Source: Anaerovorax sp. IOR16
GTDB lineage: Bacteria > Bacillota > Clostridia > Peptostreptococcales > Anaerovoracaceae
NCBI RefSeq assembly: GCF_017168145.1
Contig: NZ_JADQTL010000010.1
Coordinates: forward strand, 372,001 to 436,000
Length of the DNA: 64,000 nt
Direction of reading: 5' to 3'
The position numbers and the translations under genes are program-made. Position 1 is the stretch's first letter. Each line of letters begins with the position of its first letter. This document shows, piece after piece, positions 54,901-62,733 of this stretch. The notes below the pieces were generated by a model. It had not been told where the DNA came from. It ran no database searches and saw only the letters and a list, made by a program, of their open reading frames with translations.

Positions 54901-56876
54901 ATCGTATAAGTATACGTATCTCCTTCTAATAGATTGCTAAAACTTCCGTCGTTATTTCTTTCAATTCCTTCCCCTACAGAATCATACAAACATACAATTG
55001 CATCTTGCGGTGTTACGTTAAAGTTAATATTATAAGATTCTACCCAATTTAATTTAACTGTATAATGCTTGGTTAATGCAGCTTCACCTTCACTATAGGT
55101 TACGGCAATATCTATAGAGTCCTTACCATCTATATTAACGTCTGAAGATTCCCCTCCATTGTAGGTAACTGTATAACTGTCACTTTGTTTTTCTGCATTA
55201 ACTTGAATTGTTTTAATACTATTAGCTACAGAAATATTATACTCTGCAGTTGCTGCATTAAAGTTTTTATCTAAATATAATTCCTTTGAACCATTTTTTA
55301 AAGACAAACCCTTTAAGGTTGGGTAAGAGTCAACAGCAAAGATATACGTAGTATTATTTTGTGTGTCTTTTGATGTAACAACCAAAGAAAATTGGTTTTT
55401 CCCTGCTTTAAGGCAATTTGCCCAGTTTGTTCCTTCATAAGCAGTATTTGATTTTAATACCTTTTCTCCTCCATCATAAACCACTTTTATGGTAGCTTCG
55501 TCTTGCTCTGCCAATGGTGTAAATCGTAACTGTCTCGTCGTATCAAGCATAGCTGGCAATGAATATTGGTAGTTTGTTGGTGAAAACACTACTCGATTCG
55601 GATAGCTTTCATTCGCTGCACCAAGTACAGCAGAAGCTTCCATATCACTATATCCTCCTGTAAATATAAGCAGTGAAGCAAGCCCTGACCCTTGATGTAC
55701 TTGAATACTTTGCTCAGTATTTTTTCCCTCGTAAGTTACTGTAACTGCCACATCATCTTTGCTTAGAATGGATTTATCAACTGACCAGCCAGTCACCACT
55801 TTAGAGGTGTTATCACTGTAGTAAGCCGTAACTTCCATTCCGGTCGAATCAAATGTTTCTCCCACATTATAGCTGGTTTTATCCGGTGCTTTAGTAACGG
55901 CAATGTGATCTAGAATTGGATCTTGTGTACCAGGATCTATATTTTTATCAACAATTTTTAATGTATATGTTTTTTCATCTGTAGGTGGATTTCCAGCATA
56001 CTCTGCAAAACTGCATTTTAGACGTATTTCATCTCCATCGGAAACTGGAATTTCCTGCATTACTTTATATTCTTTATCATTACGATCCAAATACTTTAAT
56101 ATAGCCCAGCTATTTACACGCATTCCACGTAGCTTTATGGAATGAACTCCTTCATTTAACTGAAGTTCATACTCATAAGTATCTGTCTCAAATCCCGGCG
56201 AAAGCGTTCCGCCATCTACAAAGATATCTTTTAATGCTGCCGTCTGATTATCCCAACTGCATCCGATATCTTTTCCCAAAGAACATGTATTCTGCCAACG
56301 AACATAATCTCCACTTTCTACTTTAAATGCAGAGGTACTCATATTGATAAACCAATCATTATGAGTGATCATCCAACCGCTTCCGCTTCCGGAACAAAAT
56401 TCGCCGAAACTTTCAACGAATTTCCCTGCTATAGTAGTAAAATTGTTGATACAAGCTAAATAAAAACCATCATCTATCTTACCAGTATTTTCATATTCAA
56501 TGCCAAGATGATTTAAAAGAGCCACAGTCGCATGCGAAATACGCATATCTTCATCTGATACATACACTCGAGTTTCCGGAATGAGAACCTGTAACGGCTC
56601 GGGAAAATCCACATCTTGGCTTTCACGAATTCCGTAATCCTCAAAACTTATTGTGATATACCCGAGTCCCTTATCTTCTCCGACATACTCTCCTATATAC
56701 TCTCCCGAAGGAATGTCACCTTTATAATTGGAATACATTCCTGCTTCAATTAATTCTTGTTGGCTTACACCAGTTCCATCTTTGTAATCTGCATAAGAGA
56801 TTGTTCCCAGTCCCCCAAAAATAGATAACAGCATCGCCACGGTTAAAATCCATGCTAAAAACTTTGTTTTCTTCAT
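51924..56876 (-). CDS. SLH-anchored DUF4430 protein with PQQ-like beta-propeller
   Basis: Secreted wall protein of 1650 residues. In order: signal peptide (1-29); DUF4430 domain (about 75-215; GSGSGWMITHNDWFINMS); cadherin-like beta sandwich (216-315); Big3-type Ig domain (320-395; KAPDKTSYNVGETFDSTGM); two more cadherin-like segments (400-615); a PEGA-like domain (615-690); a PQQ/quinoprotein-type beta-propeller (about 695-1120; WVNFRGNDANMG, repeated G-Y-I-Y-G and Y-R-L-D blades); a second Big3 domain (1130-1205); a stalk domain also found in the 39993 protein; and three SLH domains (1455-1650). Downstream of the second ECF set. The propeller plus DUF4430 pairing on one surface protein is unusual. 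Cobalamin binding is inferred from context. Confidence 0.85.
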   Translation of the reverse strand: MKKTKFLAWILTVAMLLSIFGGLGTISYADYKDGTGVSQQELIEAGMYSNYKGDIPSGEYIGEYVGEDKGLGYITISFEDYGIRESQDVDFPEPLQVLIPETRVYVSDEDMRISHATVALLNHLGIEYENTGKIDDGFYLACINNFTTIAGKFVESFGEFCSGSGSGWMITHNDWFINMSTSAFKVESGDYVRWQNTCSLGKDIGCSWDNQTAALKDIFVDGGTLSPGFETDTYEYELQLNEGVHSIKLRGMRVNSWAILKYLDRNDKEYKVMQEIPVSDGDEIRLKCSFAEYAGNPPTDEKTYTLKIVDKNIDPGTQDPILDHIAVTKAPDKTSYNVGETFDSTGMEVTAYYSDNTSKVVTGWSVDKSILSKDDVAVTVTYEGKNTEQSIQVHQGSGLASLLIFTGGYSDMEASAVLGAANESYPNRVVFSPTNYQYSLPAMLDTTRQLRFTPLAEQDEATIKVVYDGGEKVLKSNTAYEGTNWANCLKAGKNQFSLVVTSKDTQNNTTYIFAVDSYPTLKGLSLKNGSKELYLDKNFNAATAEYNISVANSIKTIQVNAEKQSDSYTVTYNGGESSDVNIDGKDSIDIAVTYSEGEAALTKHYTVKLNWVESYNINFNVTPQDAIVCLYDSVGEGIERNNDGSFSNLLEGDTYTYTITKNGYVGQTGTLTKAGDIEVTLSNAPAPANPLPPYSGDWVNFRGNDANMGVTEAKTPITANEAVLKWSKKYGSGWSAAPTPPIVLNNDLYMAAGKKVYRLDKETGEQLAVSEEMVNNVGFAMNPITYAEGMLFVPVGYGRIQALRADTLESLWVSEKIGGQTLCPTAYNNGYIYGGTWNKEDKIGNYFCLSVTDEDPSKTDETKLCTWKINHKGGFYWAGAYATDNYVIFGSDDGSSEGSYIENAVLYSCDPLTGEVLDTITGIKGDIRSTVSYDKETDRIYFSTKGGWFYTVKVNNDGTFDESTIKYLDLGGMCTGTPLVYNGLAYLGVSGPAQFSDKGHSYKIIDVTTNPMTVVGTADIPGYVQTSALLSTAYAKDTNKVYVYATYNYKPGGIYVIEVEKTEQLDENGAAIVNTKGGHLFVPKGDLEQYCICSLVCDNDGTLYYKNDSCYLMAIKNSSTGIPPTEKTLTGITISKAPDKVTYKEGETFNVAGMEVTAQYNDKTTEVVTGWTVDKSVLAKGDTKVIVTYKDKTAEQAITVTKKNSGGGSSSGGGSTVTTSNTNKAEINKNADGKPTATTTTKTEAETNKDGKATATVSEKDITTSLNKSLEAAKKEGKNTFSEVRVEVKAGSKAKAVEASLPVKSVKEVANAEKAQLTLATPMADLTFDQKALESIGKDAQGSEVKVSVEVVDSKANAILKELTELTRPVYDLKMVSNGKQITNFKGGEIFVSLPYTLEKNEKAANVCVYYIDDNGKKTQMKDCTYDSRKKRVQFRTNHFSYYAIGYKEEVATGTQFRDVRNKEWYAESIMTLVNKGILKGKTATTFEPNSNITRAEFTQILYGMAKASDSTINTDASSISGKFKDVKSTDWYANAVAWASEQGVVAGATNADGSMNFAPNAKITRQDMAVMILNYQNKVAKKELTASNQEINFADASAIAGYAKEAVTSMQKAGIISGIKQADSTYKFAPKSNATRAEAATMIAKLIKN

Positions 56877-56970
56877 TTGTATTTCCTTTCTTTACGCATA
56901 TTGTTTCTATCTTTATCGCCAAGGGTAACCCCAAAAGCGTTAAGAGAATATCACACTTCCGGTGTTCCGG

Positions 56971-57696
56971 TCAGTTTAAACCATATTTTTTCTTTACACG
57001 TTCCAACTTCTTCCCAATGGGCTTCGTTAACACCAATAAGAAAATTACGTTAGATACTGCATAAACTGCCATAAACGGTAGGGAGGAAAGAACTGCTGCT
57101 TGATATCGTAAAAGGTTGAAATTACCATCCATTGAAAGCACCGTCCATATATCCATCATCAGTGAAAAAGCCACTCCGGCAATGATACCATAAATAGCAA
57201 GCTGCCACTTTTTCTCCAACCATCCATTTTTCGCTAGAAGTCCAGCAATAAAGCCCAGAAATCCCCAAACAAACATTTGAAATGGAGTCCAGGGGCCTTG
57301 TCCGAAAAGGATATTGGATACCACTGCGGATAAAGACCCAGTTAAAAACCCTGCTTGCGGCCCAAAATATATGGCAGTAATTACAGTAATCGCCGTTACC
57401 GGTTTAAACCCCGGAATGGGCGCAAAAATAAAACGTCCTACGACAGAGATTGCTGTCATAACTGCAATTAAAATCATTTCTGTTGGCTTTGGATTCCTCT
57501 TTTCAAACGATAAGAAAAAAGGAATGCAAGATAAAAAAGCAATTAATATTGATATTAAGTTATATTTTCTATCATTAAAAAGGCTAACACCGATTGCAAT
57601 TATTAAAGGGATTGCCACTAAAATGATTAAATAGCCAAAAACCTTTCCTTCTCTATCTTTCTTATGCTCCAAATAAGGCTCTATATTATGCACCAA
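56971..57696 (-). CDS. ECF transporter S component (second set)
   Basis: Substrate-binding membrane protein of 241 residues with six hydrophobic segments. It carries the same FGQGPWTPFQMFVWGFLG signature as the C-terminal part of the 45224 fusion and the GRFIFAPIPGFKPVTAI segment; the two S components are clearly paralogous. It overlaps the ATPase gene by 11 bases. Expected cargo, by paralogy and context, is cobalamin or a related corrinoid; a different specificity from the fused copy is possible. Confidence 0.88.
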   Translation of the reverse strand: MVHNIEPYLEHKKDREGKVFGYLIILVAIPLIIAIGVSLFNDRKYNLISILIAFLSCIPFFLSFEKRNPKPTEMILIAVMTAISVVGRFIFAPIPGFKPVTAITVITAIYFGPQAGFLTGSLSAVVSNILFGQGPWTPFQMFVWGFLGFIAGLLAKNGWLEKKWQLAIYGIIAGVAFSLMMDIWTVLSMDGNFNLLRYQAAVLSSLPFMAVYAVSNVIFLLVLTKPIGKKLERVKKKYGLN

Positions 57697-59389
57697 GTTG
57701 ATTGCTCCTTTCTTTTAATCCATTTTCAAGACAAAGAGCAACTACATCTTCACAGGTTACTGCATTCTCAAACATATGCCTAGATATCCGACTTGCTGCC
57801 GTAGTATAAAAAGTATTGGAGGCAAAAAATGTGTTTGGTTCATCCACAGAAACTACTTCCCCATCAAAAAACATTGCACATCGATCTGCACACAAGGCAG
57901 CAAATTCCACATCATGTGTGACAATAATAACGGTAATGCCTTGCTCTTTTAGATCTGTTAAAATCGTTCGTAAAACTTGTTTGGAATATGCGTCAATCCC
58001 TTTAGTCGGCTCATCCAACAATAGGATTTTGGGTTTTAAGAGCAACATCTTTGCCAATGCTGCTTTTTGCTGCTCCCCGCCGCTTAAATCATACGGATGC
58101 TTTTGTACTAAATGTGAAATTCCAAGCTTTTCAATAATATCTGCTATAAATTTTTTTCCCTCATCTTTGTTATAATTCATGGCCTTGCATACTTCATTCA
58201 AATCTTCTTCTACAGTCGATTTTACAAAGGCAGACTGTGGATTTTGAGGTAGTAGCGCAATGTTATGGCGATATAATTCAATCCCCTTATATTCTTTAAT
58301 ATTTTTCCCTTGTATTTCTACCTTGCCACGGTAAGCTCTTGCTTGTCCGGAAATTACTTTTAATGTTGTCGTTTTACCGGTTCCATTCCCACCCAAAATA
58401 CAAAAGGTTTCTCCGGAATATACCTCTAAATCGACGCCGCGCAATACATCCGGCAAATCTCTTTCGTAACGAAACCAAGCTTCTTTTAACCTTACAATCG
58501 CCTCTCCATTTTCTTCTGCTTTTCTTTTTACTACGTTAAGACGAGCTCTGTCTTTTTTAAAATTCCTGGAAAGAAAACCCCTTCCGTCTCTTACCGTTAA
58601 TGGACAAGCATCGTCAACATTTAATTGATTATAAATCCGAACAGCACTTGGCAGTCCCATAAGCATTTGATGTTCCTGGCTGACACACTTTAATTCTTGC
58701 CCTACATTCTCAGGTGTATCACAGAGAATTACACGACCTTGTTCCATAACGACTACCTTATCGGCTATCGGAAAAACATCCTCCAATCGATGTTCAACAA
58801 GAAGAATCGTCAATCCAAGTTCTTTATTAAGTTTTTGTAAAGTAGCAATAAACTCCGAAGCTCCAATCGGGTCCAGTTGACTGGTAGGCTCATCCAAAAT
58901 AAGTACTTTCGGATGCATCACCATAATCGAAGCTAAGTTTAGCAATTGCTTCTGCCCTCCGGATAAATCAGCGGTTTGATTCCGAAACCAAGTCTGAATG
59001 CCGAAAAAGCTGGCCATTTCACCGACTCTTCTCCGAATTTCTGGTGTTGATATTCCCATATTTTCAAGACCAAATGCCAATTCATGCCATACCTTATCCA
59101 TAACAATTTGGCTTTCCGGATTTTGCATAACATATCCAATTTCACAAGCTGCCGTTCTGTCTTCTAAATTGGAAAGCTTCGTTCCATCGTAAAGAATGGT
59201 TCCGCTTTGCTCACCTGCCGGAGCAATTTCTCGTTTTAACAAACGAAGTAAGGTTGTTTTTCCACATCCGGATTGCCCACAAATAACTATAAATTCTCCT
59301 TGTTCAACTGTAAGGTCAACACCTTTTAAAGCTTTTTCTTTCTCATCCGGATACGTAAATTCTAAATTTTTGATATGTAATAATTCCAT
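57686..59389 (-). CDS. ECF transporter fused ATPase pair EcfA-EcfA' (second set)
   Basis: 567 residues with two ABC domains on one chain. Domain 1: Walker A CGQSGCGKTTLLRLL, signature LSGGQKQLL, Walker B VLILDEPTSQLD. Domain 2: GGNGTGKTTTLKVISG, LSGGEQQKAALAKM, LLLDEPTKGID. It lacks the S component that the paralogue at 45224 carries; the separate S gene follows directly. It overlaps EcfT upstream by 28 bases and the S gene downstream by 11. Confidence 0.92.
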   Translation of the reverse strand: MELLHIKNLEFTYPDEKEKALKGVDLTVEQGEFIVICGQSGCGKTTLLRLLKREIAPAGEQSGTILYDGTKLSNLEDRTAACEIGYVMQNPESQIVMDKVWHELAFGLENMGISTPEIRRRVGEMASFFGIQTWFRNQTADLSGGQKQLLNLASIMVMHPKVLILDEPTSQLDPIGASEFIATLQKLNKELGLTILLVEHRLEDVFPIADKVVVMEQGRVILCDTPENVGQELKCVSQEHQMLMGLPSAVRIYNQLNVDDACPLTVRDGRGFLSRNFKKDRARLNVVKRKAEENGEAIVRLKEAWFRYERDLPDVLRGVDLEVYSGETFCILGGNGTGKTTTLKVISGQARAYRGKVEIQGKNIKEYKGIELYRHNIALLPQNPQSAFVKSTVEEDLNEVCKAMNYNKDEGKKFIADIIEKLGISHLVQKHPYDLSGGEQQKAALAKMLLLKPKILLLDEPTKGIDAYSKQVLRTILTDLKEQGITVIIVTHDVEFAALCADRCAMFFDGEVVSVDEPNTFFASNTFYTTAASRISRHMFENAVTCEDVVALCLENGLKERSNQLGA

Positions 59390-60243
59390 TTTCTATTTTC
59401 CTCAACTTCAACTACAAAAGGAATGAATAATAGGGTCAATAATGTTATATAGGTAATAATAGCCAATGGACTGATTTGAATACGAGACATTCTTGGATAA
59501 AAGGAATAATCCAATACGCCCATATTGTTTCCAATCAATGCAGTAATAAGTAGCGCTAAAATGACTGAAAGCATGATTCCATCTCTTAAGGTAAATCGAA
59601 AGAGTGAAAAATTCGTTCGTCCAGAAAGACCATATCCCCTTGCACGCATGGAAGCGGCTGTATCTACTGCATTTTCAAGAGACCATGTAATCATTGCCGA
59701 GAAAATACGAAATCCGCTTAAAACACGATCTACAATACTTTTTGTTGCATAAATGCCCATTGTTTTTTGTACCGTACTGATATGTTTAATCTGTTTTATA
59801 AACAAAGGTACGAATCGAATTGCCATGGAAATAACCAAGCTTAACTTTGGAATTACCTTTCCAAATAGATAAATGAATTTATCTGATGTCATTATTAAAT
59901 TGTAACAACGGCACCAATACATGACAGAAACGATCATACCTCCAATGGCTGCTCCATAAAGCATTGCCTCTAAAGTCACCGGTTGGTCGTTTAAAAAAAA
60001 TAATGGAGTCACACCATTATGACTGAATAATGGATTCGTCACCGAAATCAGGAAAAACATCGGAATATAAAACGCAAAACTCGCGAATACAATCTGCTTA
60101 TTTTCCAGTTGAATCGCAAATCCAAAAGCTCCTAAAAATGAAATCAGAAGAAGCAATGGGTTCATTGTAAACATGGTAATCCCTATCACACCTATGAAAT
60201 AAACCAATAATACACTGGGATGATACGTTGCAAATAATTTCAT
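59362..60243 (-). CDS. ecfT: ECF transporter EcfT (second set)
   Basis: Membrane coupling protein of 293 residues with the motif SMRARGYGLSGRTNF and the MTSDKFIYLFGKVIP segment. I choose the ATG at 60243, which overlaps the TGA of the DUF4430 gene in an ATGA arrangement with GGGAGGAG upstream, over the ATG at 60270. Same neighbours and order as the first set. Confidence 0.9.
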   Translation of the reverse strand: MKLFATYHPSVLLVYFIGVIGITMFTMNPLLLLISFLGAFGFAIQLENKQIVFASFAFYIPMFFLISVTNPLFSHNGVTPLFFLNDQPVTLEAMLYGAAIGGMIVSVMYWCRCYNLIMTSDKFIYLFGKVIPKLSLVISMAIRFVPLFIKQIKHISTVQKTMGIYATKSIVDRVLSGFRIFSAMITWSLENAVDTAASMRARGYGLSGRTNFSLFRFTLRDGIMLSVILALLITALIGNNMGVLDYSFYPRMSRIQISPLAIITYITLLTLLFIPFVVEVEENRKWNYYISKI

Positions 60244-60800
60244 TCTTCTTCCCACTCTCCTCCCATCCAAATGCAGCCTACATCTCTTCCTAAATCACAG
60301 GTGTAAACCCATTCGATGATATCTCCGTCCTTTAACTCATACTTACTACATCCATAATTCGGAAAAACACCGTTGACACGATACATCCAGCCGCTTAAAG
60401 GTCCACATGAAAATTCATATAAGTAATGAATGCCCTGAATGTACACACTCCCATAACTGTTCATATTTGCCCCTTGGTATTCCATTTGGATTTTATTATA
60501 ACGAACTGCACGATCAGTTATATCAAATGCCGTATCTCCCTCACGGAGCACATACGCTGTTTCTGGCAAAATTACACCATCCTGTGGTACAAACTCATCA
60601 GACTGCAGTTCTGGTACAAGGTCATTCCAATTGTCTAAAATCGTATCACAGCGTATGCTGATGGTTACGGTTTTTGAATCCGGCGTAATATCATCAATGT
60701 GTGTCATATAATATTCATCTACAGTCTGAAATTTTGTTCCCGATAGAATAAGAGCAATGGCAAGAACAATAAAACCCAAAGCTAACAGGTCTTTTTTCAT
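60240..60800 (-). CDS. membrane-anchored DUF4430 protein (second set)
   Basis: 186 residues: an N-terminal membrane anchor (about 5-22) and a DUF4430 domain (about 40-180) with TVTISIRCDTILDNWNDL, GPLSGWMYRVNGVFPNYG and WVYTCDLGRDVG. It is closely similar to the DUF4430 domain at 48788 but lacks the long acidic linker. The start ATG overlaps the stop of the barrel gene by 4 bases and its own stop overlaps EcfT by 4 bases. Proposed to hand corrinoid to the ECF transporter. Confidence 0.85.
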   Translation of the reverse strand: MKKDLLALGFIVLAIALILSGTKFQTVDEYYMTHIDDITPDSKTVTISIRCDTILDNWNDLVPELQSDEFVPQDGVILPETAYVLREGDTAFDITDRAVRYNKIQMEYQGANMNSYGSVYIQGIHYLYEFSCGPLSGWMYRVNGVFPNYGCSKYELKDGDIIEWVYTCDLGRDVGCIWMGGEWEEE

Positions 60801-62716
60801 GCTCCTTTACCCTCTTTCTTTTCTTTTTCTTCATATTCCTTCTCAAGTGCCAGCATTTCATTTAGTTTACGATTCTTTCGTTTTTTAATATGTTTTATAA
60901 CAAATACTGCCGCAACAATCGAAAGAAGACCTAATACAATTGTAATAACTACCGCTCGAACCAAATTATCGACTTGTGTCTCCGTTTTTACGACATCATC
61001 CCAACGTAAAATTTTCTTCTGATCGTAAGGACTCAGCTTTTTATACCGATTTACAATACTATGTACAACACTCCAATCCGATAACGATATTTTCTCAAAT
61101 GGATAAAGCTTTTCTTTAACATCTTTATTTATGTTGTCTATTTCTTTTTGAATGTCTAAAATTTCTTTCTTGGCATTTAAAAGCTGATCCATATATTCTT
61201 TCTTCTTATCAAAGTCCTCTGATTTTTCCAGCTTATCAATCAGTTTAATAACATCCACATACTGTTCTGTGGTCAAGTCCTTTGGAAGTGCTTTCACTTT
61301 TCGTTTATCCGTATCTGTAAAATACAATAAAACGCTTTCTTCTTCCTCTTCTTCTTTCTCTGCTTCCTCCTTTGCGGCTGTTTCTACAGATTCTTCTTTT
61401 ATTTCTATCCCACCGTTTTCTGCTGCTTTAGAAAGCTTATAATAGTTGAAAACATAGCATTGTTCACTTTCCGGTATTGCTTCGTACTTTTTCATAAGTT
61501 CGGCAATTTTCGCCGTTGTTGGGGTATTTCCCAAATTATTAATCTCTTTTTTTAGAGCATTAATTTGATTTTTAAGACCAGGACTTTGTTCCGGCCGAAA
61601 ATCATATAAGGTTCGCATCCCTTTAGCTTGCCGCCAAATTGCAGTTAACGTATATAAAGTTTGTTCACTGGCCATTGTGTTGGACTCTGTCGGCAAGGAA
61701 GTCGGATTGTCCTGGTCATACGTATAAGAGTGAACAAATCCGCCGTCTTCCATGCGATAGAGCATAATGCCATTAAGGAGGCTGTTTCCGTTTTTAATAA
61801 AACGGCCGTCAGTTTGTATATCAATACCAAGGGAACACAATGCAACTGCAACCTGAGCTGTACTTTCAACATTTTTAGTTCCCCAGCTATTGTAATCTCC
61901 ACTATTGAGCTGCATTTTGGATAAACAGTTTACCGATTCATCGATGACTTGTCTTATCTTTTTTGTTACCGTTTTTCCGGTAGTCTTATTTTTATAAGTA
62001 TATTCTTTTTCGCTATTATAATATGGAGCTAAGGATTGCACTGCCATTGCTGTAATATCTGGATCAGAAACATTCCCATATAACGCAAAACCCCCATCCG
62101 TAAGTTGTTGTCGTATGATTTCTTCAATGATGGAATCTCTACTGTCATGCGCACCCTCCGGTACAGGATACCGTTTTGAATCCAGTGCAATCAGTCCCCA
62201 AATCCAACCATTGATTCCTTGCTTTCCTAAAGATGTGGTTTTACCTCTGTTATAAGTTCCATCTGCAATTAGGTTGATATTGTTACCATTTGCATCAACT
62301 CCGGCCTTCGTGGGATCACCACCGGAAGCCAAAATAGCTAAAGATATTCGCTGCCATTCCGTAGCCTTTGCAGCACTCAGCTTCACACTCGTTTTATATC
62401 GATCCTGCACTTTTTCTCGTATCACGGCAAGATACCCGGCATAATCATCGGAATAGCCAAAACGTCCCATCCCTACCTGATACCAATCACCCGGGGTAGT
62501 ACCTGCCAATTCCAAGTAAGCATCATTGATTAGCGGGCCTTCCAAAGTAGAACCATTGTCTAATTTTTTCCAATTAATAATTCCTTTTATTGTTTGTTCC
62601 AGTTCTGCTATGCTATATATCTTATTGGCTGCCGCATGTACCGGCAGAGGCATTACTGTACCAACCATAACTGTACATAAAAGTGCAGCTACAGTTTTTT
62701 TTATAAATTGCTTCAA
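60797..62716 (-). CDS. membrane-anchored alpha/alpha-barrel protein (second set)
   Basis: 639 residues: signal peptide (1-28), an alpha/alpha toroid of prenyltransferase-repeat type (about 35-390; LTDGGFALYGNVSDPDITAM, LNSGDYNSWGTKNVES), a long charged, partly helical segment (about 395-585), then one membrane segment (about 590-612) and a basic, charged cytoplasmic tail. It therefore faces outward and is tethered by its C-terminus, unlike the SLH-anchored paralogue at 49774. The barrel and the next gene's DUF4430 domain together make up the two halves of a transcobalamin. Confidence 0.85.
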   Translation of the reverse strand: MKQFIKKTVAALLCTVMVGTVMPLPVHAAANKIYSIAELEQTIKGIINWKKLDNGSTLEGPLINDAYLELAGTTPGDWYQVGMGRFGYSDDYAGYLAVIREKVQDRYKTSVKLSAAKATEWQRISLAILASGGDPTKAGVDANGNNINLIADGTYNRGKTTSLGKQGINGWIWGLIALDSKRYPVPEGAHDSRDSIIEEIIRQQLTDGGFALYGNVSDPDITAMAVQSLAPYYNSEKEYTYKNKTTGKTVTKKIRQVIDESVNCLSKMQLNSGDYNSWGTKNVESTAQVAVALCSLGIDIQTDGRFIKNGNSLLNGIMLYRMEDGGFVHSYTYDQDNPTSLPTESNTMASEQTLYTLTAIWRQAKGMRTLYDFRPEQSPGLKNQINALKKEINNLGNTPTTAKIAELMKKYEAIPESEQCYVFNYYKLSKAAENGGIEIKEESVETAAKEEAEKEEEEEESVLLYFTDTDKRKVKALPKDLTTEQYVDVIKLIDKLEKSEDFDKKKEYMDQLLNAKKEILDIQKEIDNINKDVKEKLYPFEKISLSDWSVVHSIVNRYKKLSPYDQKKILRWDDVVKTETQVDNLVRAVVITIVLGLLSIVAAVFVIKHIKKRKNRKLNEMLALEKEYEEKEKKEGKGA

Positions 62717-62733
62717 ATTCTCACCCTTTTCTT

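Noticed and set aside
49774-62716. Terpene cyclase or protein prenyltransferase enzymes
   Set aside because: The barrel repeats resemble those enzymes, but the proteins are secreted and anchored and sit in a B12 context, so a binding role is more likely.
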